NCBI GenBank assembly: GCA_003508835.1
Contig: PUFA01000105.1
Location: forward strand, 5,890,001-5,954,000
Direction of reading: 5' to 3'
DNA length: 64,000 nucleotides
Source of the DNA: Eonycteris spelaea
Lineage: Eukaryota > Chordata > Mammalia > Chiroptera > Pteropodidae
The position numbers were made by a program, and so were the translations under genes. Positions 48,421 to 60,944 of the stretch are shown here, piece by piece (positions within the stretch are counted from its first letter, which is position 1; every line of letters begins with the position of its first letter). The notes under the pieces are model-generated. The model did not search any database. It was given only the letters and a program-made list of their open reading frames with translations, and was not told the DNA's origin.

Positions 48421-51319
48421 GTTATGCACCTTTTTTGCTCACTTCCATCCTTCCATTTCTTGAACCCCCACCTCCTCATTTCCTACTTCCTGCCCTATCT
48501 CTGTCATTACCATTCCTCACCCCCACATTCTTTTTTTTGGGGGGGGGACAATTTAAAAGCATCTCTATTTCACAGGCTTCTTTAGGCCATGCCCTCAGGG
48601 CTTCTCCTTTTCACCTCACGTGACCTAAAAATGCTACAGTTTTATAACTAAGAGAAACTCTAGTGCTAGCGGCTTCACGAACAATTTTCAGCTTGTGTTA
48701 AGACACGGTGAGTCATCCAAAATAAATACTATATCGATGATTTCATCAACTTAAAAACACCCTAGCTCTGGTACATTTTGTAGAGTTGAGATGAAAAATC
48801 CTGATGATTAAATAATCAAGTTTCCGATCGCTTAAACGTTTTGTAATAGTAAAACACATTATTTCAAAGACGGTAATTATTTTTGGCCTCCTGTGTGATT
48901 TGGATCGTTGCTACCTGTTCTTCGTGAGATGTCCTCAGGGTTTTCAGCCTTTGGGGCTCGGCTGTTACTTCAATCTCCCAAACAAAATGCCTCGCGCCAC
49001 CCCGGTCCCTCGGACTGTGGGAAATCCTCTCCCGAGATCTTGAAAGAGACCCTGAAGGCTGCCACACTCCCACGTGTCACCGTCCTGTCTGGGATTACGC
49101 CCCCGGCCTTGTGGCCCCCTCAGCTGGCCGAGGCGCTCTTCCTGCTCAGCCTTTCTGCTCTCCACAACGAGCCCAGCCCGGCTTTCTTCAACTTCCCCCA
49201 AATGCCGACCAAACAAGGCTGCCAAAGGGAATTACCACAAAGCACGGGATCACAACGAATTAAAATTAGACCTTTCCTGAAACGAGACTGCTCCCGTTTC
49301 CTGGAGAAACGCAGCAGAGAGACGCTGTCACCACCGTCTTCCTCGGGGTCCTGCGTGCCCCTCCCCCACCGTCCCCCCCCCCCCAGTCTACCAAACCCTT
49401 CCCTGCCACTCTGCTATTTCCCCTCTAGTCCAACAGCGCTCAGATCCCTTCCCCACCATGACTTTAATTTGCCTGAACGCGGGGCGTTTTAACTTGGTTT
49501 TATTTGAACTTCTCTCATCGGTGGTAGTGAGGAGCGGGGAGGGGTCTCAACTGCTCCCACCAAAGAGGTCCCAGACGCGTTCGTGTGCTCTTTCCTAGGG
49601 GGTGCCACCCTCCTTAGCTCAAACTGCTTCTAGCCATTTAAAATCACATGTTTAAATGACACCTTAGAATTCAGTAAAAAGATTAAGTGAAAATATCTCA
49701 ATAACATACATAAGAAGTTGTTTTCCAGTTGAAATACTGCTGAATTGGCTTTAAAAAACTTTTTTTTAAAGACGTGGAGTTTTTTCTTAAGACTGGGACA
49801 CTCATGTTATAAACCAGTGCATATTCCATTTCGAGTAAAGATAACGGTTGTTCCTCTGACTTTTCAAAACAATGATAAGACCCTCCTTCAATATCAACTT
49901 CCATACATTTGAATCCTCATCCTATGGCATGGCAAATGATGGGCACATATTAAGAAGCTATGTCTTCTCTCTCAATATCAAAGTGTGACACTGAAATGAA
50001 ACAGTTCAATGTAGAACTGCTGTAAATTATGCGTAGTCTCTAGAAAGCTACATGAAACTCAGATACCGAGCCTCAGACCCTGGTTTTAAGCAAGAATTTT
50101 AGAAGAACTTCTGGGAGAATGCATATCATTCTAGATGACATTTAATTCCCCCCACCCCAATAAGTGTAAATATTTATATTCTGTTACGAAAATACATTTC
50201 CTCAGAAAAGCAAGCAGGGTAGGTTCCTGGCTATGCATGGGGAAACATTCCTTCTCTGCTTCTCTCCTCAGAGCTAACTGCGTCCAGTGTTTTCAAAGGG
50301 AGCTGAGAGTTTCTAGAGAAAATATCTTGAAGCATTTCTGGTGAACTGGATGAGGGACAGGAAAAAGGGCGTTGGGTGGAGAGAGAGCGCTGATAGAAGA
50401 AAGTTTCCACAGGGAGATTTTTCCAGGCGGGAGAAAGAATTCATCTGGAGCAGAGGTTCAGTGTGGTATGATGCACTGGGTTCAACTCAACACCTGAGGA
50501 CCAGGTTTCCGCATCAGAAGCACCCACCCTGACTGTGCTACCTGCTACCTGCTATCTAGCCGGTAGTAGGCTCATGAAATCATCAAAACAGCTGTTCCTC
50601 AAAATTGTGTTGCCCTTTGGGGCCCAAGAACACCTACCAGTGTTCCTGTGAGAGGTCATCTCATAGGGGAAGAAATTTGTCTCTTTTCCCGTCACATCAA
50701 GGACTCTGAGTCACAGGGGTGGGCCAGAGGGACGGAATGGTAGCTAGCAGCCCAGTGGCAATCGGGGAACAGAGATGAGCAGACCTTCGCTCTGGCCAGT
50801 GGCCAGTGCGGAGAGACACTCCACTGGCTTAAGCAAAATGTGTCTGAGCAGCAGCCAAGTCAGAACTTCAAGAGCAACAGCCCATGGGACAGCGGCGAGA
50901 AGGAAGTACGGGCGTGTGGGGACCTCTGGGGACTCGTGCCCATGGAGGGAGAACAGGAGAAATTTGGAAGGGGATTGATTTTCTGTGATTACGAAGCTGG
51001 GTATTAAGCTAGGAAAACTGAGGACTGAATGTCACCATTACCCCCATTAGCATTCACAGGCTGGAAACTTGCAATGACGTGCCAAGAAGAATTTTTAACC
51101 ATTGATCACTTCTTCATACGAGAGAATTTCATGCGCATTAAAAGTACTATTTTGACAAACGTGTTTGTTGGCAATCAAACTTAGATTTCAGGTGCAATAA
51201 CTCCATGTTGGGATTCCACATTCTCCGTCCTGAATGGACCATACGATGAAATGGTGGCCCTGAACTCTGGAACTCACTGACCTCAGCAATGGATGGGGAA
51301 GAAGAATTCTGTCGTAGCA

Positions 51320-51402
51320 TCTTATGAAGATAATGACACAACGTTTGGTGAAGTGGTTAGGGAAGTGTCGGACACGTAGTAAGCATCCAGGGATATTCAT
51401 TC
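51320..51402 (+). mobile_element. MIR/L2 3' fragment
   Basis: GGGAAGTGTCGGACACGTAG followed by TAAGCATCCAGGGATATTCA resembles a MIR 3' end. Confidence 0.4.
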
Positions 51403-52139
51403 ATTGCTCCACGAAGATCCCACCGGAAAAGGAAACCGATGGCTGAGAAAGACCACCAGACCTCAGAGCAAGCTCCAAGGGATTTTGATATCCACAGCAC
51501 CATGTGTGAGAAGAAGAGATGACGGATTCTTTTCTAAGGTAGAGGAGGGAGAAAACGCCCCCTACACTGAGGAGAGGGCGGGGCTCTTTGTCCTGGCTTT
51601 GCTTCTTGCACCCCGGTACCCTTGGTTCACTCCTTAGCTAATCTCTCCCAGACCCAAGACTGCTTAGGCTCAGTCTCAGTCACAGCTAAGATCCTTCTGA
51701 ACAGTAACCATTCATAGATGTGGAAGATAGGACCGTTATTTTTTGCTAAAACACTTGCTTTAGTTATTAATTGTTTCTTAATGTATACAATGGCAATTTA
51801 GGGACAGCAATGATCGTGTTTTGTCATTTTCCTTTTCTAAAACTGTGCTTTTATAGAAAAAAAAGCGTGAGCGTATAACCCCAATCCCCATAATCAATCT
51901 CCGATTAACCAAGGTAGGAAGTCGGTGGATTGGGTGGGTGGGGAACACTAGCACTATATTCCTGGGGCCACCTGAATTCCCGCTACAAGGGTATAGGAAA
52001 GAACACAGACCCTTTTGTGAGCTTGCCTTGCCAACCCAAGCGTAAAAAGTAAGGTTATGATGGTCACGCTGTAAACGATGGTAGTCATGTGTGTTTTCTA
52101 AGGGAAGATTGAGGGGGTGGGTGACGAGACTATATTATA

Positions 52140-52330
52140 ATATTACAGTGAATATTTATTGAGTACATACTATGTGTTAATTGCCGCAACAAGCAATTCA
52201 TATATATATTCTCTCCTTTGCCCTACAGGGTAGGCACAAGCCTTCTCCTTTTACAGACAACTTGCCAACGTTATACAGAAGAGTTGTTGGGATTTGAAGC
52301 CAAGTCTGTGACTTTCTTCCATGAGTTTGG
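52140..52330 (-). mobile_element. MIR SINE, inverted
   Basis: ATATTTATTGAGTACATACT, CCTACAGGGTAGGCACAAGC, CTTTTACAGACAACTTGCC and GGATTTGAAGCCAAGTCTGT follow inverted MIR from its 3' end to its head. Confidence 0.75.
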
Positions 52331-52764
52331 CAGATCGCTGCCTGAAAACAGGAAAAAAGAGGGAAAGGACATAAAAAAAGATTTGGTGCTTCAGGGCATG
52401 AAGAATGATGTACTTGTTTGGGGGGCGCTAAGTCTGCACATTGTGCTTAGTCATAGGATATTCGAACATTGGTTTGGAGTTTTAGGAGATTCTAACCTAT
52501 ATTCACTTGGAAATATATGCTACTGCTGCATTATAAGTTTCCAGTTTGTATCACTTTTACATCCTTGGAATATGTAACTTGAGGCTTGCCGAAATGTGAG
52601 AACAAGATATTTTTGCAGGGCCATCGCGCAGGGCTCCATGCTGTACTGTTAGAGTGGGTACCGCCTCGGAAGTAGCTGTTAAATTAGCAAAGCGAGACAA
52701 TAGCCAAGATGTCCTTTTGCGGAGCAGCAAACCCCCCCTCCCCGAGTTTCATGAGAGGAAGCTG

Positions 52765-52785
52765 CTATTGTTCCATAAACAATAG
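52765..52785. promoter_or_regulatory. Inverted pair of SOX-like sites
   Basis: CTATTGTT and AACAATAG form a perfect 8-bp inverted repeat with a 5-nt spacer in non-repeat DNA. SOX binding is inferred. Confidence 0.3.
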
Positions 52786-52979
52786 GGATTTTCTCGAACA
52801 GAAACGCATCTGGTGGCCACTGGGAGACCGTCTTTAATCCCCTATAATGAGTTCAGTAGCTGTCACAACATTTGATGATAATTTGGGATTAGTTTTAACT
52901 GCTCTATTAGCCCGGCGTGCAGCATATACAAACCCACACCTAGTTACCACCATCACTTCATTTATTGGCCTTGGTTTTC

Positions 52980-53420
52980 TTCCTTTTCTTTGTCTTGTCT
53001 TGTGGCACTACGACTCGCCAGTCACCGAGCTGGAAAACCGGGCTTCCCCTGACTCTTTACACCCTGAGGTGTCTCTTTATTTCTGTCACTTCTGCCTTAG
53101 TTCAGGCGCTCATCTCTACTTTTCTTGAACCCCTTTGACAGCTTGCTTGCTGTCAAACAGCTTGTTGGCTGTTTCTCCCCTCTGAGTCTGCTTCGTCCAT
53201 CATGCCCTTTATGCCCACCCCATCCTCCGCCCCCCCCCCCACCGCCCCGTTCCTTGCCTGGATCCTCATCGTTCTTCGGGACACTGTTCAGATGGCACTT
53301 CCTGTAGGAAACCTGCCTCCCCACGTTGTGAACCATCACCCTCTGCTCCTAGCCGTGACAGGTGACCCTTTTCCCCTCAGCTCCCATGTCTCAGGGAACA
53401 AATTCAGTTCTTATTAAATG
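52980..53420 (+). mobile_element. Possible L2 LINE fragment
   Basis: CT-rich sequence with GTGTCTCTTTATTTC, CTTCTGCC and CTGCTCCTAGCCGTGACA fits L2 weakly. Confidence 0.3.
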
Positions 53421-53599
53421 TATTACTGTCCCATCATTGCCCTAACTACCTTTTCTGGTAATTCTGTTTTGACGTGCTCCTTGTCTTTCTTTAGAATGTT
53501 AGTTCGTTTCTTTTTTAAAGTAGGGTAGAAAATGTCCATGGCCTGTAGGAAAATACACAAGAGAGACATGCCCAGAGGGCCGTAGGAAATACTGCAAAT

Positions 53600-54150
53600 A
53601 GCCATTGCACATATGAAAAGATGTTTAATCTTGCTAATAACAGAAAAATGTCAGTGATTATGTTACTATTTATCTGCCGGAGTGACATGAATCCAAAAGT
53701 TTGACAGTAAGCTCTGTGGGTGAGGCTGTGTGGAAACAGCCATTCTCAGAGATCGCTGGCTGGAATACAAAATGGTAGAACCAGCGTGGAGAATTTGGCA
53801 ATATCGAGCAAATGTATCTATGCTTTTATTCTTTGGTCCAGGAATTGCACTTCTAGAAGTCTATTCCAAAGATAAACTGCAAAATATGTGGGAAGATGTA
53901 TGCAGAAATCTATGTAGCACTTTTTGAAATAGCAAAAGATTAGAAACAGGCCATATGACCGTTAATAGGGGACTAGTCAAATAAATCATGATAAGTCCAT
54001 ACAATATAGTATTTTGAAGCTGTAAAAAATGAGAAATATCTTCATGTAATGTCATAGACTGATTGCCAAATGGTAAGTGAAAAAAGCAAGGTAGAAAAAC
54101 ATGTGTTTAAATTGCTTCTGTTTTTCTGGGAAAGGGTAAATATTATAAAT
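53600..54150 (+). mobile_element. L1 LINE 3' region, decayed
   Basis: CACATATGAAAAGATGTTTA, CTGGAATACAAAATGGTAGA, CAGGAATTGCACTTCTAGAA, CAAATAAATCATGATAAGTC and CAATATAGTATTTTGAAGCT follow the sequence just after L1 ORF2. It is old and 5'-truncated. Confidence 0.8.
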
Positions 54151-54950
54151 ATTCTAAGCATATATTTATAGTCTTAACAAGTTTTCCTAAAAGGAAACGG
54201 AAGTAACAAGATAGAGATTACAAGGATAAAAACTAGACTTCCCTTATTTTAAGGATTTTACTTTGGAACCATATAAATATTTTGCTTGATTACAAAATAA
54301 TTTTTTAAATTCCTAAAAAATGAACGAGTGAAACAAATGAACCTACGTATGTACCGAGTTAGTGGAATCATCTCACAGGGAAGAACTAACTCGATTTTTC
54401 TCTCTATTTCTCTTCCCTCTTGTCATCAGAATTGCCGACCAGGAGTCCACACATTGGAAGACTTGCACCAGTCTCTAAGGCAAGGCAGAAGGCTGCCTTC
54501 CCCGTGATGCGTTAATGGGAGCTCCTCAGCCAAAAGCCGAGATGTCCGTTATTTTCTGCCTTCGTTACTGAAAAATTACTTTTCCTCATTCATGCCCTCC
54601 CTCCTTTTCTCTTCTCGCCTCATGAAAACCACAAGTGTCATGCCCAGATGGGCAGGTTTCTATCATCTGCTAAGAGGTTTCACACTGGGAGGACTAGGAA
54701 AAATGGTAGTTTCAAGGACACGAATAGGGCATTTTCAGAGAGAAGCTTTCACCTGGAGAAAGAGACCCCTTGACGGTAGCAACCAGAACTAGGTTACCTC
54801 CGAAAGCATGGAAAAGCTTCCAAAGCCGCAGAGAGCCACCTCGGCGGTAAAGAAGAGAACAATGCAGTTCGTAACTGAGGAAAATGACCAGAAGGTGTTT
54901 TCTGCGGAAGATGATCAGTAGCCAAAGACTGACTCTAGTTGTCATGCTGC

Positions 54951-54970
54951 AAAAAAAAAAAAAAAAAAAA
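54951..54970. repeat. Poly-A tract
   Basis: 20 perfect A. Confidence 0.95.
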
Positions 54971-55594
54971 TCCAATCATTGTCTGGTTAGAAGGCTTGAG
55001 CGGTTGCCATGAGAAGCACTTCTGCGTAACACACGTGAGGACATATGTCTATGCGGTCTGCTTGTGACAGGTCAGGTTTCCTGGAGGTTGGGGGACAAGA
55101 TGGTTATCTGGGATCTGCACCCGGGAACGGAAAGAGGCGGAAGCAGGATTAGGCAGAGGAAGAAGTGGACCTGTGATGAGGGTTCAGCAAAGCCTTGGCC
55201 CACCAGCTACAAATTGTCCCGTGGCAGGCAGAAATGACTGGCTTTTGTAGCCCTGCCTCACTTAGTCGCCTGGCAGAGGCCGCCCCTGAGAGGGTTTGAC
55301 CTAAGATGGAAGAAGCAGTTCTCTGCAGCTAAAGCAGACTCTGAAGTTGCTGACGGTCGAGGCCTATCTGCTGACAGCATTTCTAGCCGCTGAGACGCAC
55401 ACCTTTCTCGAAGGGGCTGGGGTAGTGCATCCCACTGTGCCAGCAAACCTCTCCACGGTTCATACAGAGTGTTTTTATTTTAATTTCTCTCAGCAAACAA
55501 AACGTATTACACGTTCACTAAAGATCCCCATATATTTAGTGTTGTATTTGAAAGTACCCTTAGGATTTATATTCCATGGATTACCAGGTGGTCA

Positions 55595-55775
55595 AGATTA
55601 TATTTCCGGGCAGGCTACAATTAGCTGTTCATTTATTCACCCACAGCCTTTTATCGTATATGTATTGCATGGCAGTCTCTGGAAATTGAAATATGGATAA
55701 CAATGCTTTTTTTTTTTCATAAACTCCTGGGAGTTAGAGTCTAGTGAGGAGGAAGATAAAATAGACAATTAAAAC
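55595..55775 (-). mobile_element. L2 3' end fragment
   Basis: GCTGTTCATTTATTCACCCA, ATGTATTGCATGGCAGTCTC and GGGAGTTAGAGTCTAGTGAG are in inverted L2 3' order. Confidence 0.5.
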
Positions 55776-56459
55776 AAAATGGTAGGAGTTAAAAGGCCGG
55801 GATAAACCAGATACTATAGAAGTTAAACGGACATGAAGGAGAAAGAAAATACTTAGCTGTGTCTGCAGGCATCCTCCTGGAAGAGGAGGTGTGGGCTCCG
55901 GCTCTCAGAAGACAAGGAACACGTGCAGAAAACGTTGTAGGAAGAGCGAACTGTATGTGTAAAGGCTCAGAAGAATTCAAGAGCTTCGCACGCTATGGGA
56001 ATCAAAAGTTGCCTAATATGGCCAAGGTACAGATTGTGTTTAAGAAGTACTGGAGGAATAAGGGGCTGGGAAGAAATATATGTACAATTATCTTATTCGT
56101 TTATTAATATAATTTTTATTGTGTTTTATCTCCCCAATGTTTCTCACATGCATTTAGCTGTGGTTTGTAGGGGGCGGGTTGTTTGTTTGTTTGTTTGTGC
56201 GTTTTTTTGCAACAATGCGCTACTGCAGAACGTTCTTTGGGAAATGTTGTAGGAGTATTGACTGAGGCTGCCAGGTTATCTGCAACCTGAGCCTGCTCTC
56301 AATCTCGTACCTACACAGGTCTGTTCTGACTTGATCTTGACAGATAAGGAACAGAGATCATTGGATGCAATTCCCGGGCATGCTACAGCTGTATCTGTGT
56401 GTTCTTGGAGATTAGAATTCTGAACTCCGTTGGAAGGAACTCGCTTCCTGCCTGTCATA

Positions 56460-56606
56460 AAGAGTCCTTAGCAACCACTGCGTGCAGGCCACAGACAAGG
56501 AGAGTCAAGACCACAGACAGAGTCTTTGACTCTTTCTGGTACAGATACATTGGTCTGGGGAAGGAGCTGAGCAAGTGAATTCAGCGGCTCAGGTGAGACC
56601 TCAGCC
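56460..56606 (+). promoter_or_regulatory. SPMIP2: SPMIP2 5' UTR and proximal promoter
   Basis: This DNA lies immediately upstream of the SPMIP2 start codon. It is CpG-poor with no GC boxes, which fits a tissue-restricted (testis) promoter. At 56464-56475, GTCCTTAGCAAC has a good right half (AGCAAC) of an RFX X-box and a degenerate left half. RFX2 controls many spermatid axoneme genes, so such a site would make sense here, but the match is partial. Transcription start is not resolved. Confidence 0.45.
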
Positions 56607-56670
56607 ATGGCATCTGTAGCGTATCGAGAGCCAGTATCGACCACCGTGGGAAAACGGATGATTGTTACAG
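56607..56670 (+). CDS. SPMIP2: SPMIP2 (C4orf45) first coding exon (partial gene)
   Basis: SPMIP2 is a sperm microtubule inner protein, a small filamentous protein that binds inside the doublet microtubules of the flagellar axoneme. The exon reads ATG plus 20 codons, beginning MASVAYREPVSTTVGK and continuing RMIVT, with one extra G before the donor GTAAGAGG at 56671 (phase 1). I recall the human protein starting MASVSYQKPTSTTVGK and then QMIFTG, so about three quarters of the residues agree and the splice phase fits the next Gly codon. The start is in good context (GCCATGG). The remaining exons lie beyond the window, and I did not find exon 2 in the following 7.3 kb. Head-to-head placement with RAPGEF2 matches the human locus as I remember it. 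The exon is too short to stand out as an open frame and was found by motif reading. Confidence 0.85.
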
Positions 56671-57269
56671 GTAAGAGGTTTTCTTGGTCTTAAGCCAGTT
56701 CAGGCTGTTTTCTGTCACTTGCAACTTTGCATTTAAATTGATACTTAAAATTTCTTCTAATTTACATTAGCATATTCTTAGCGTCGTGTATTTATGTAAT
56801 TCAAATTCTTGTTACCTTTGATAGATTTTTGGTCTTTCGTTATACTGATATATAACATATTGATATTATATATTAATATTATAATGTGTTGATATATAAT
56901 TAATTTCACATTCTACTGTATTTCATTTAATTTCCAAATTTTCACTGTCATGATAAAGCTACAGGAATAGATTTGCAATAAATTTTTTTCTTTTCTGTTA
57001 TCTTCTTGTGGTATATTTACAAAGAGTGAACGTACAGACTCATATTAATGCCATATACTTTAGAGGATTTACACAAATTTTGTGTAAAATATTATGAACA
57101 ATGTATTTGTGTTTAAAGCCAGCAATATTTTAAAAATCATTTTTAATTATTTTTAATAATTAAAGAGGTATACATTAATCTTTTTGGATGTCATTTTAAA
57201 GTTTCTGTTATGACTATTTTTAGACATATGTCAATAAAATTCCACTTATCTGTCAGCCATATTCAACAG

Positions 57270-57480
57270 TTAGCAAAATTTTTCCACATTTAATTCACGT
57301 ATCTTGTTTTTTCTTTTGCTGAAATATTCTAGAGTGAATCCTAGATAGCGTATTACCTCGCTCTGCTGTATATTTCATTGTGCATCTCTAAAGAACACGA
57401 GCATATTCTTACGTAATGACATTGCCATGATCACAACTGAAATAATCCAACAATCTTCCTTTGGTATCATGTGGTAACTC
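57270..57480. mobile_element. Possible old L1 fragment
   Basis: CTAGAGTGAATCCTAGATAG, GTGCATCTCTAAAGAACACG, AGCATATTCTTACGTAATGA and AATAATCCAACAATCTTCCT recall an L1M 3' UTR segment. Confidence 0.4.
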
Positions 57481-59184
57481 ACTCATAACAAAATTTCCCC
57501 GCTTGCCTCTAAAAGGCATGTGTAGAGCCGATCGTGAGGTAAGTACCCAAACAAGGCTCAGATATTGCATTTGGCAGTGCCGTTTCTTTCTGTGTATTTT
57601 AAGCTGGCGCTGTCTTCTTTCTTTCTTTCTTTTTCTTGCTATTTACTTAGTGCAGAAGTTAGATCAGCTATCCAATAGAAAGGCCCCCTGCTCTGAATTC
57701 GTCTACAGCTTGCTGTTCTATCTTTTAACTTATTCCTCCATGTCCTCTGTATTTTCTGTAACCTGAATTTGGCTCTAGAAGCTTGGTGACAGTCAGATTC
57801 AACTCTTTTGGAAAGTTCATGTCTCGGAAGCTGCTGGGGTCAACACGGGACACACTAAATTTTAAGCATAACATAGCAAATTCGATTCCCGTAAGCCCGT
57901 CACTTAGTACCTTTCTAACTTGTTGGGACTCAGACACCTTTCCTCTGTATTTGGTCAGCATCTGTTTTTAATGGAAAGCTCGTGTTCTTGTAAAAACGCT
58001 GGCATAAATGGTTATACATCCTGGTCAGGCAAACGAAAATTGATTTAATCCATACCATACATCAAATGTTGTATAGCTGTAATAAAAACATAGAAAATAT
58101 TTTGTCACTATTAAAAATTAATGTAAAACGAGATATAATAAAGATCATTTTTAAAAATTATTTTGAATGCTGATATGTAAGAAAAACTAGCCAGACAAGA
58201 TGATAAGAGACTAGCTGAGAAATTTTGTGAGAGTTTTGAGGATGACTTCAGAGACTTTTTTAAGAGTTTTGTAGGATTTTTGTTGGTTTAATTTAATTTT
58301 AAAATCAAAATTCTCTTTCTTTTGCTACAAGTATAACATTACTCTTATACTTATCAATAGTTAGAGTTGTTTTAATTTTCATTTCTTTAATTTCTAGTGA
58401 GACTCCGTTATTCTAGGAGATGATTTACAGGGCATATTAGCATATCTTGACTACTTAACTAATTTGACTACTCATCAAGTTTTATTTTTCTATTATCTAT
58501 TTGATCTGGAACAAAACTTTACTGTAAGGGCCACAGGACCTCAGGAGGGGTCCTGGTTGGGTTGGCCTGGCCTCTTCTCAGGCAATTTCTGTCAAATTTT
58601 AATAGTTCTCTTTTTAAAATATATTTTTGATACTCAATTTTTCTCAAATAGATTTTAAATCCAGTTTAACAACTATAAATGGAATACTAAAAACTTGGCC
58701 ATGAGATTTGGAGGAGACAAAAATGAACATGAATAAGATATTTCTTTCTTTTGGAAGCTTACAATCTGTCGTTTTGGTTAGCACCTTATAGGCTACCTTG
58801 TTATCCTACGTGTTTAATCTAAATATCCATCACGGCATAGTGTGGCATTGAAAGGAACCACACATCCAGTTCCAAAGGCCTTGAGAAATCGTAAAAGAAG
58901 TGGCAAAGGAAGGAAATTACCTCGCATTATGCTCCACAAGACTCAGCCATGTTTTGGCCTATTTCGTTTTTCCTGTCATTTCTTTTCTTTTTGAATATTG
59001 TTATTAGAGCATCCTAAGTTATAGATGATTCTAAGGACTTATTTTGTTCGCAATTAATAAAAGATAGAGACTTTTTTTTGAAAAAAAAATGTTAGTGAGT
59101 CCAACTTTTTTAAAAGCTGATACATAGCATATACTTTATTAAGCGCTCAGCTTGATAACATTTTGCAAAGTGAACACAACTATG

Positions 59185-59330
59185 TGTCTACTTTTCAGAT
59201 CAAGACAATAAACATTTTCATCACCTTAAAATTTCTTTATGCCCTTTTCCTGTTAATCTTCCCCAAAGTCAAACACTGTTCTGATTTCTATGATCCGTGT
59301 TTTTGACAACTGTGAGTTTAATCTGATAGG
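59185..59330. mobile_element. Possible old L1 fragment
   Basis: ATAAACATTTTCATCACCTT, TTTATGCCCTTTTCCTGTTA and CACTGTTCTGATTTCTATGA recall an L1M 3' UTR segment. Confidence 0.4.
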
Positions 59331-59744
59331 GTAAATTATTTTCTGTATTTTTAAAACACTTTAGTTACTGGCTTATTTTTCTACATAAAGTTTACTCTAT
59401 CAATTTGCTATATTTATTACATAATAGGGAGATTTTATGGATGTTATTTTTTGCATTACAAAGATTTTACTGTGAAAATTAATATCATAGACATAATCAT
59501 AAAAAAGAGTTTAAAAGTATTTTAGAACATGGTTATGTATTTTTAAGACACCTGTTTACATATAAATGACATAATTTATTGACCAAGTTCAGATCCTATG
59601 CTGTTTTAAAGTTACAAAATTACATTTTTAAAATACACATTTTTCATTCAGATTTTTTCATGAATTCTCACTTGGTCCAAATCAAAGAGATTTATGAAAT
59701 AATTCATATGGGTTATTAAATTAAAAAGGCATCATAACAGATAA

Positions 59745-59850
59745 TCTAATGTAGCCTATCATTTTACTGAGGTTTAGAGAGCTAAGTGAATTGCTGAGGG
59801 TCACACAACCTTGATCAGAAGGATGAAAGCTTTGGCCTTCCTTCTGTTTA
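59745..59850 (-). mobile_element. MIR SINE, inverted
   Basis: CATTTTACTGAGGTTTAGAG followed by AAGTGAATTGCTGAGGGTCA and CACAACCTTG is the inverted MIR core. Confidence 0.75.
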
Positions 59851-60584
59851 CATGATATGTTTATGTGCATTGCATCCAAGAACCTGAGCAAATAAAAACA
59901 TTAATGCATTCAGTCAGCCATTATATATCCACTAGAAAATCTGCTCATGTATACCAGAAATATTGCAGGATTCCCTCTTATAAAGGAGTGTTCACAACGT
60001 GAGATTTTGTTAGGAATATATTGGAATTGGAAATACTCTCTTGGAAATGGCCAAAAACTGATGCGATGAATGAAACTCTAAGTGGCAGGAGAAGTACATA
60101 GATGTGAAAGTAATTTTGAAAAAGCATTGCTCCATTAGCCTGGGTTTCAGACCCATTTATTCGACTTATTTTTTGCCCTGTGAAACTGTCACACTAATAG
60201 TTATGTCTCAAATTCAATTATTTTAAAAATAGAAAATGACTTCACACGAACTGCCAGTGATTTCCTGTTTGAAGAAAGAATAAAATAGTCCTAACTGTAA
60301 ATTCGGCGTAAGTCTCACCGTTATAATTAATGAAGCAAACATTTTAGATTTTGAACAACTAAACCGTGGCAACAGCTCGCACATTTTAATGGTAGTGACA
60401 CATTTGGTCAGAATCTGCATTTTTTTTTTTTTCTGTAACTGGAGACCATGACTAGTCTGAATCAAAATGTATTTACAAGTGACAGCAGTTCCAAACGACT
60501 CCTTCCTTAAATTGTTGATTATCTAGGTCATCATCAATGTCATTTGCAGGAAAAAAAAACATTAGTCGTTGTCACCACTTTGCA

Positions 60585-60606
60585 AAGCTTCTAAACCGAG
60601 CTTTAG
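60585..60606. repeat. 8-bp inverted repeat
   Basis: CTTCTAAA and TTTAGAAG flank a 6-nt loop; a third partial copy (CTTCTAAG) follows within 15 bp. Confidence 0.85.
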
Positions 60607-60944
60607 AAGAGAGCTTCTAAGGGCAAGCTTTGTCTCATACTCTAGCTTTTCTGTTTTTGTTTTTCTTCGAACAATAAACACCTTTATTACATTAACTAAG
60701 ATGGGAAGGAGAAGAATTCATTTGCCTTTCCATGGTCTTGATTTAATTTTCCAAAGTCGATACCTTGTAGGTTACATTAATATTGCTTCTTTAAATCAGA
60801 GAGAAATGCTCAGGATTAAGCAAAAAAAGGTTTTTTTGTTGTTGTTGTTGGAACAAGGTTTGGCAAAATTCTTCTGTTGAATTAGTTCATTCTTTACTGT
60901 GCAACCTCGTAGCAAACAGAGATAAGCGTGAAGATCTTGCTTCA

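Larger units (their letters stand above)
46800..56460. other. Intergenic DNA, SPMIP2-proximal segment
   Basis: It holds an MLT1-type LTR at 47.9-48.4 kb, MIR and L2 fragments, and an L1 3' end at 53.6-54.2 kb. Stretches 46.8-47.9, 48.5-51.3, 51.4-52.1 and 54.2-55.6 kb show nothing nameable apart from poly-A at 54951. No exon was seen. Confidence 0.7.
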
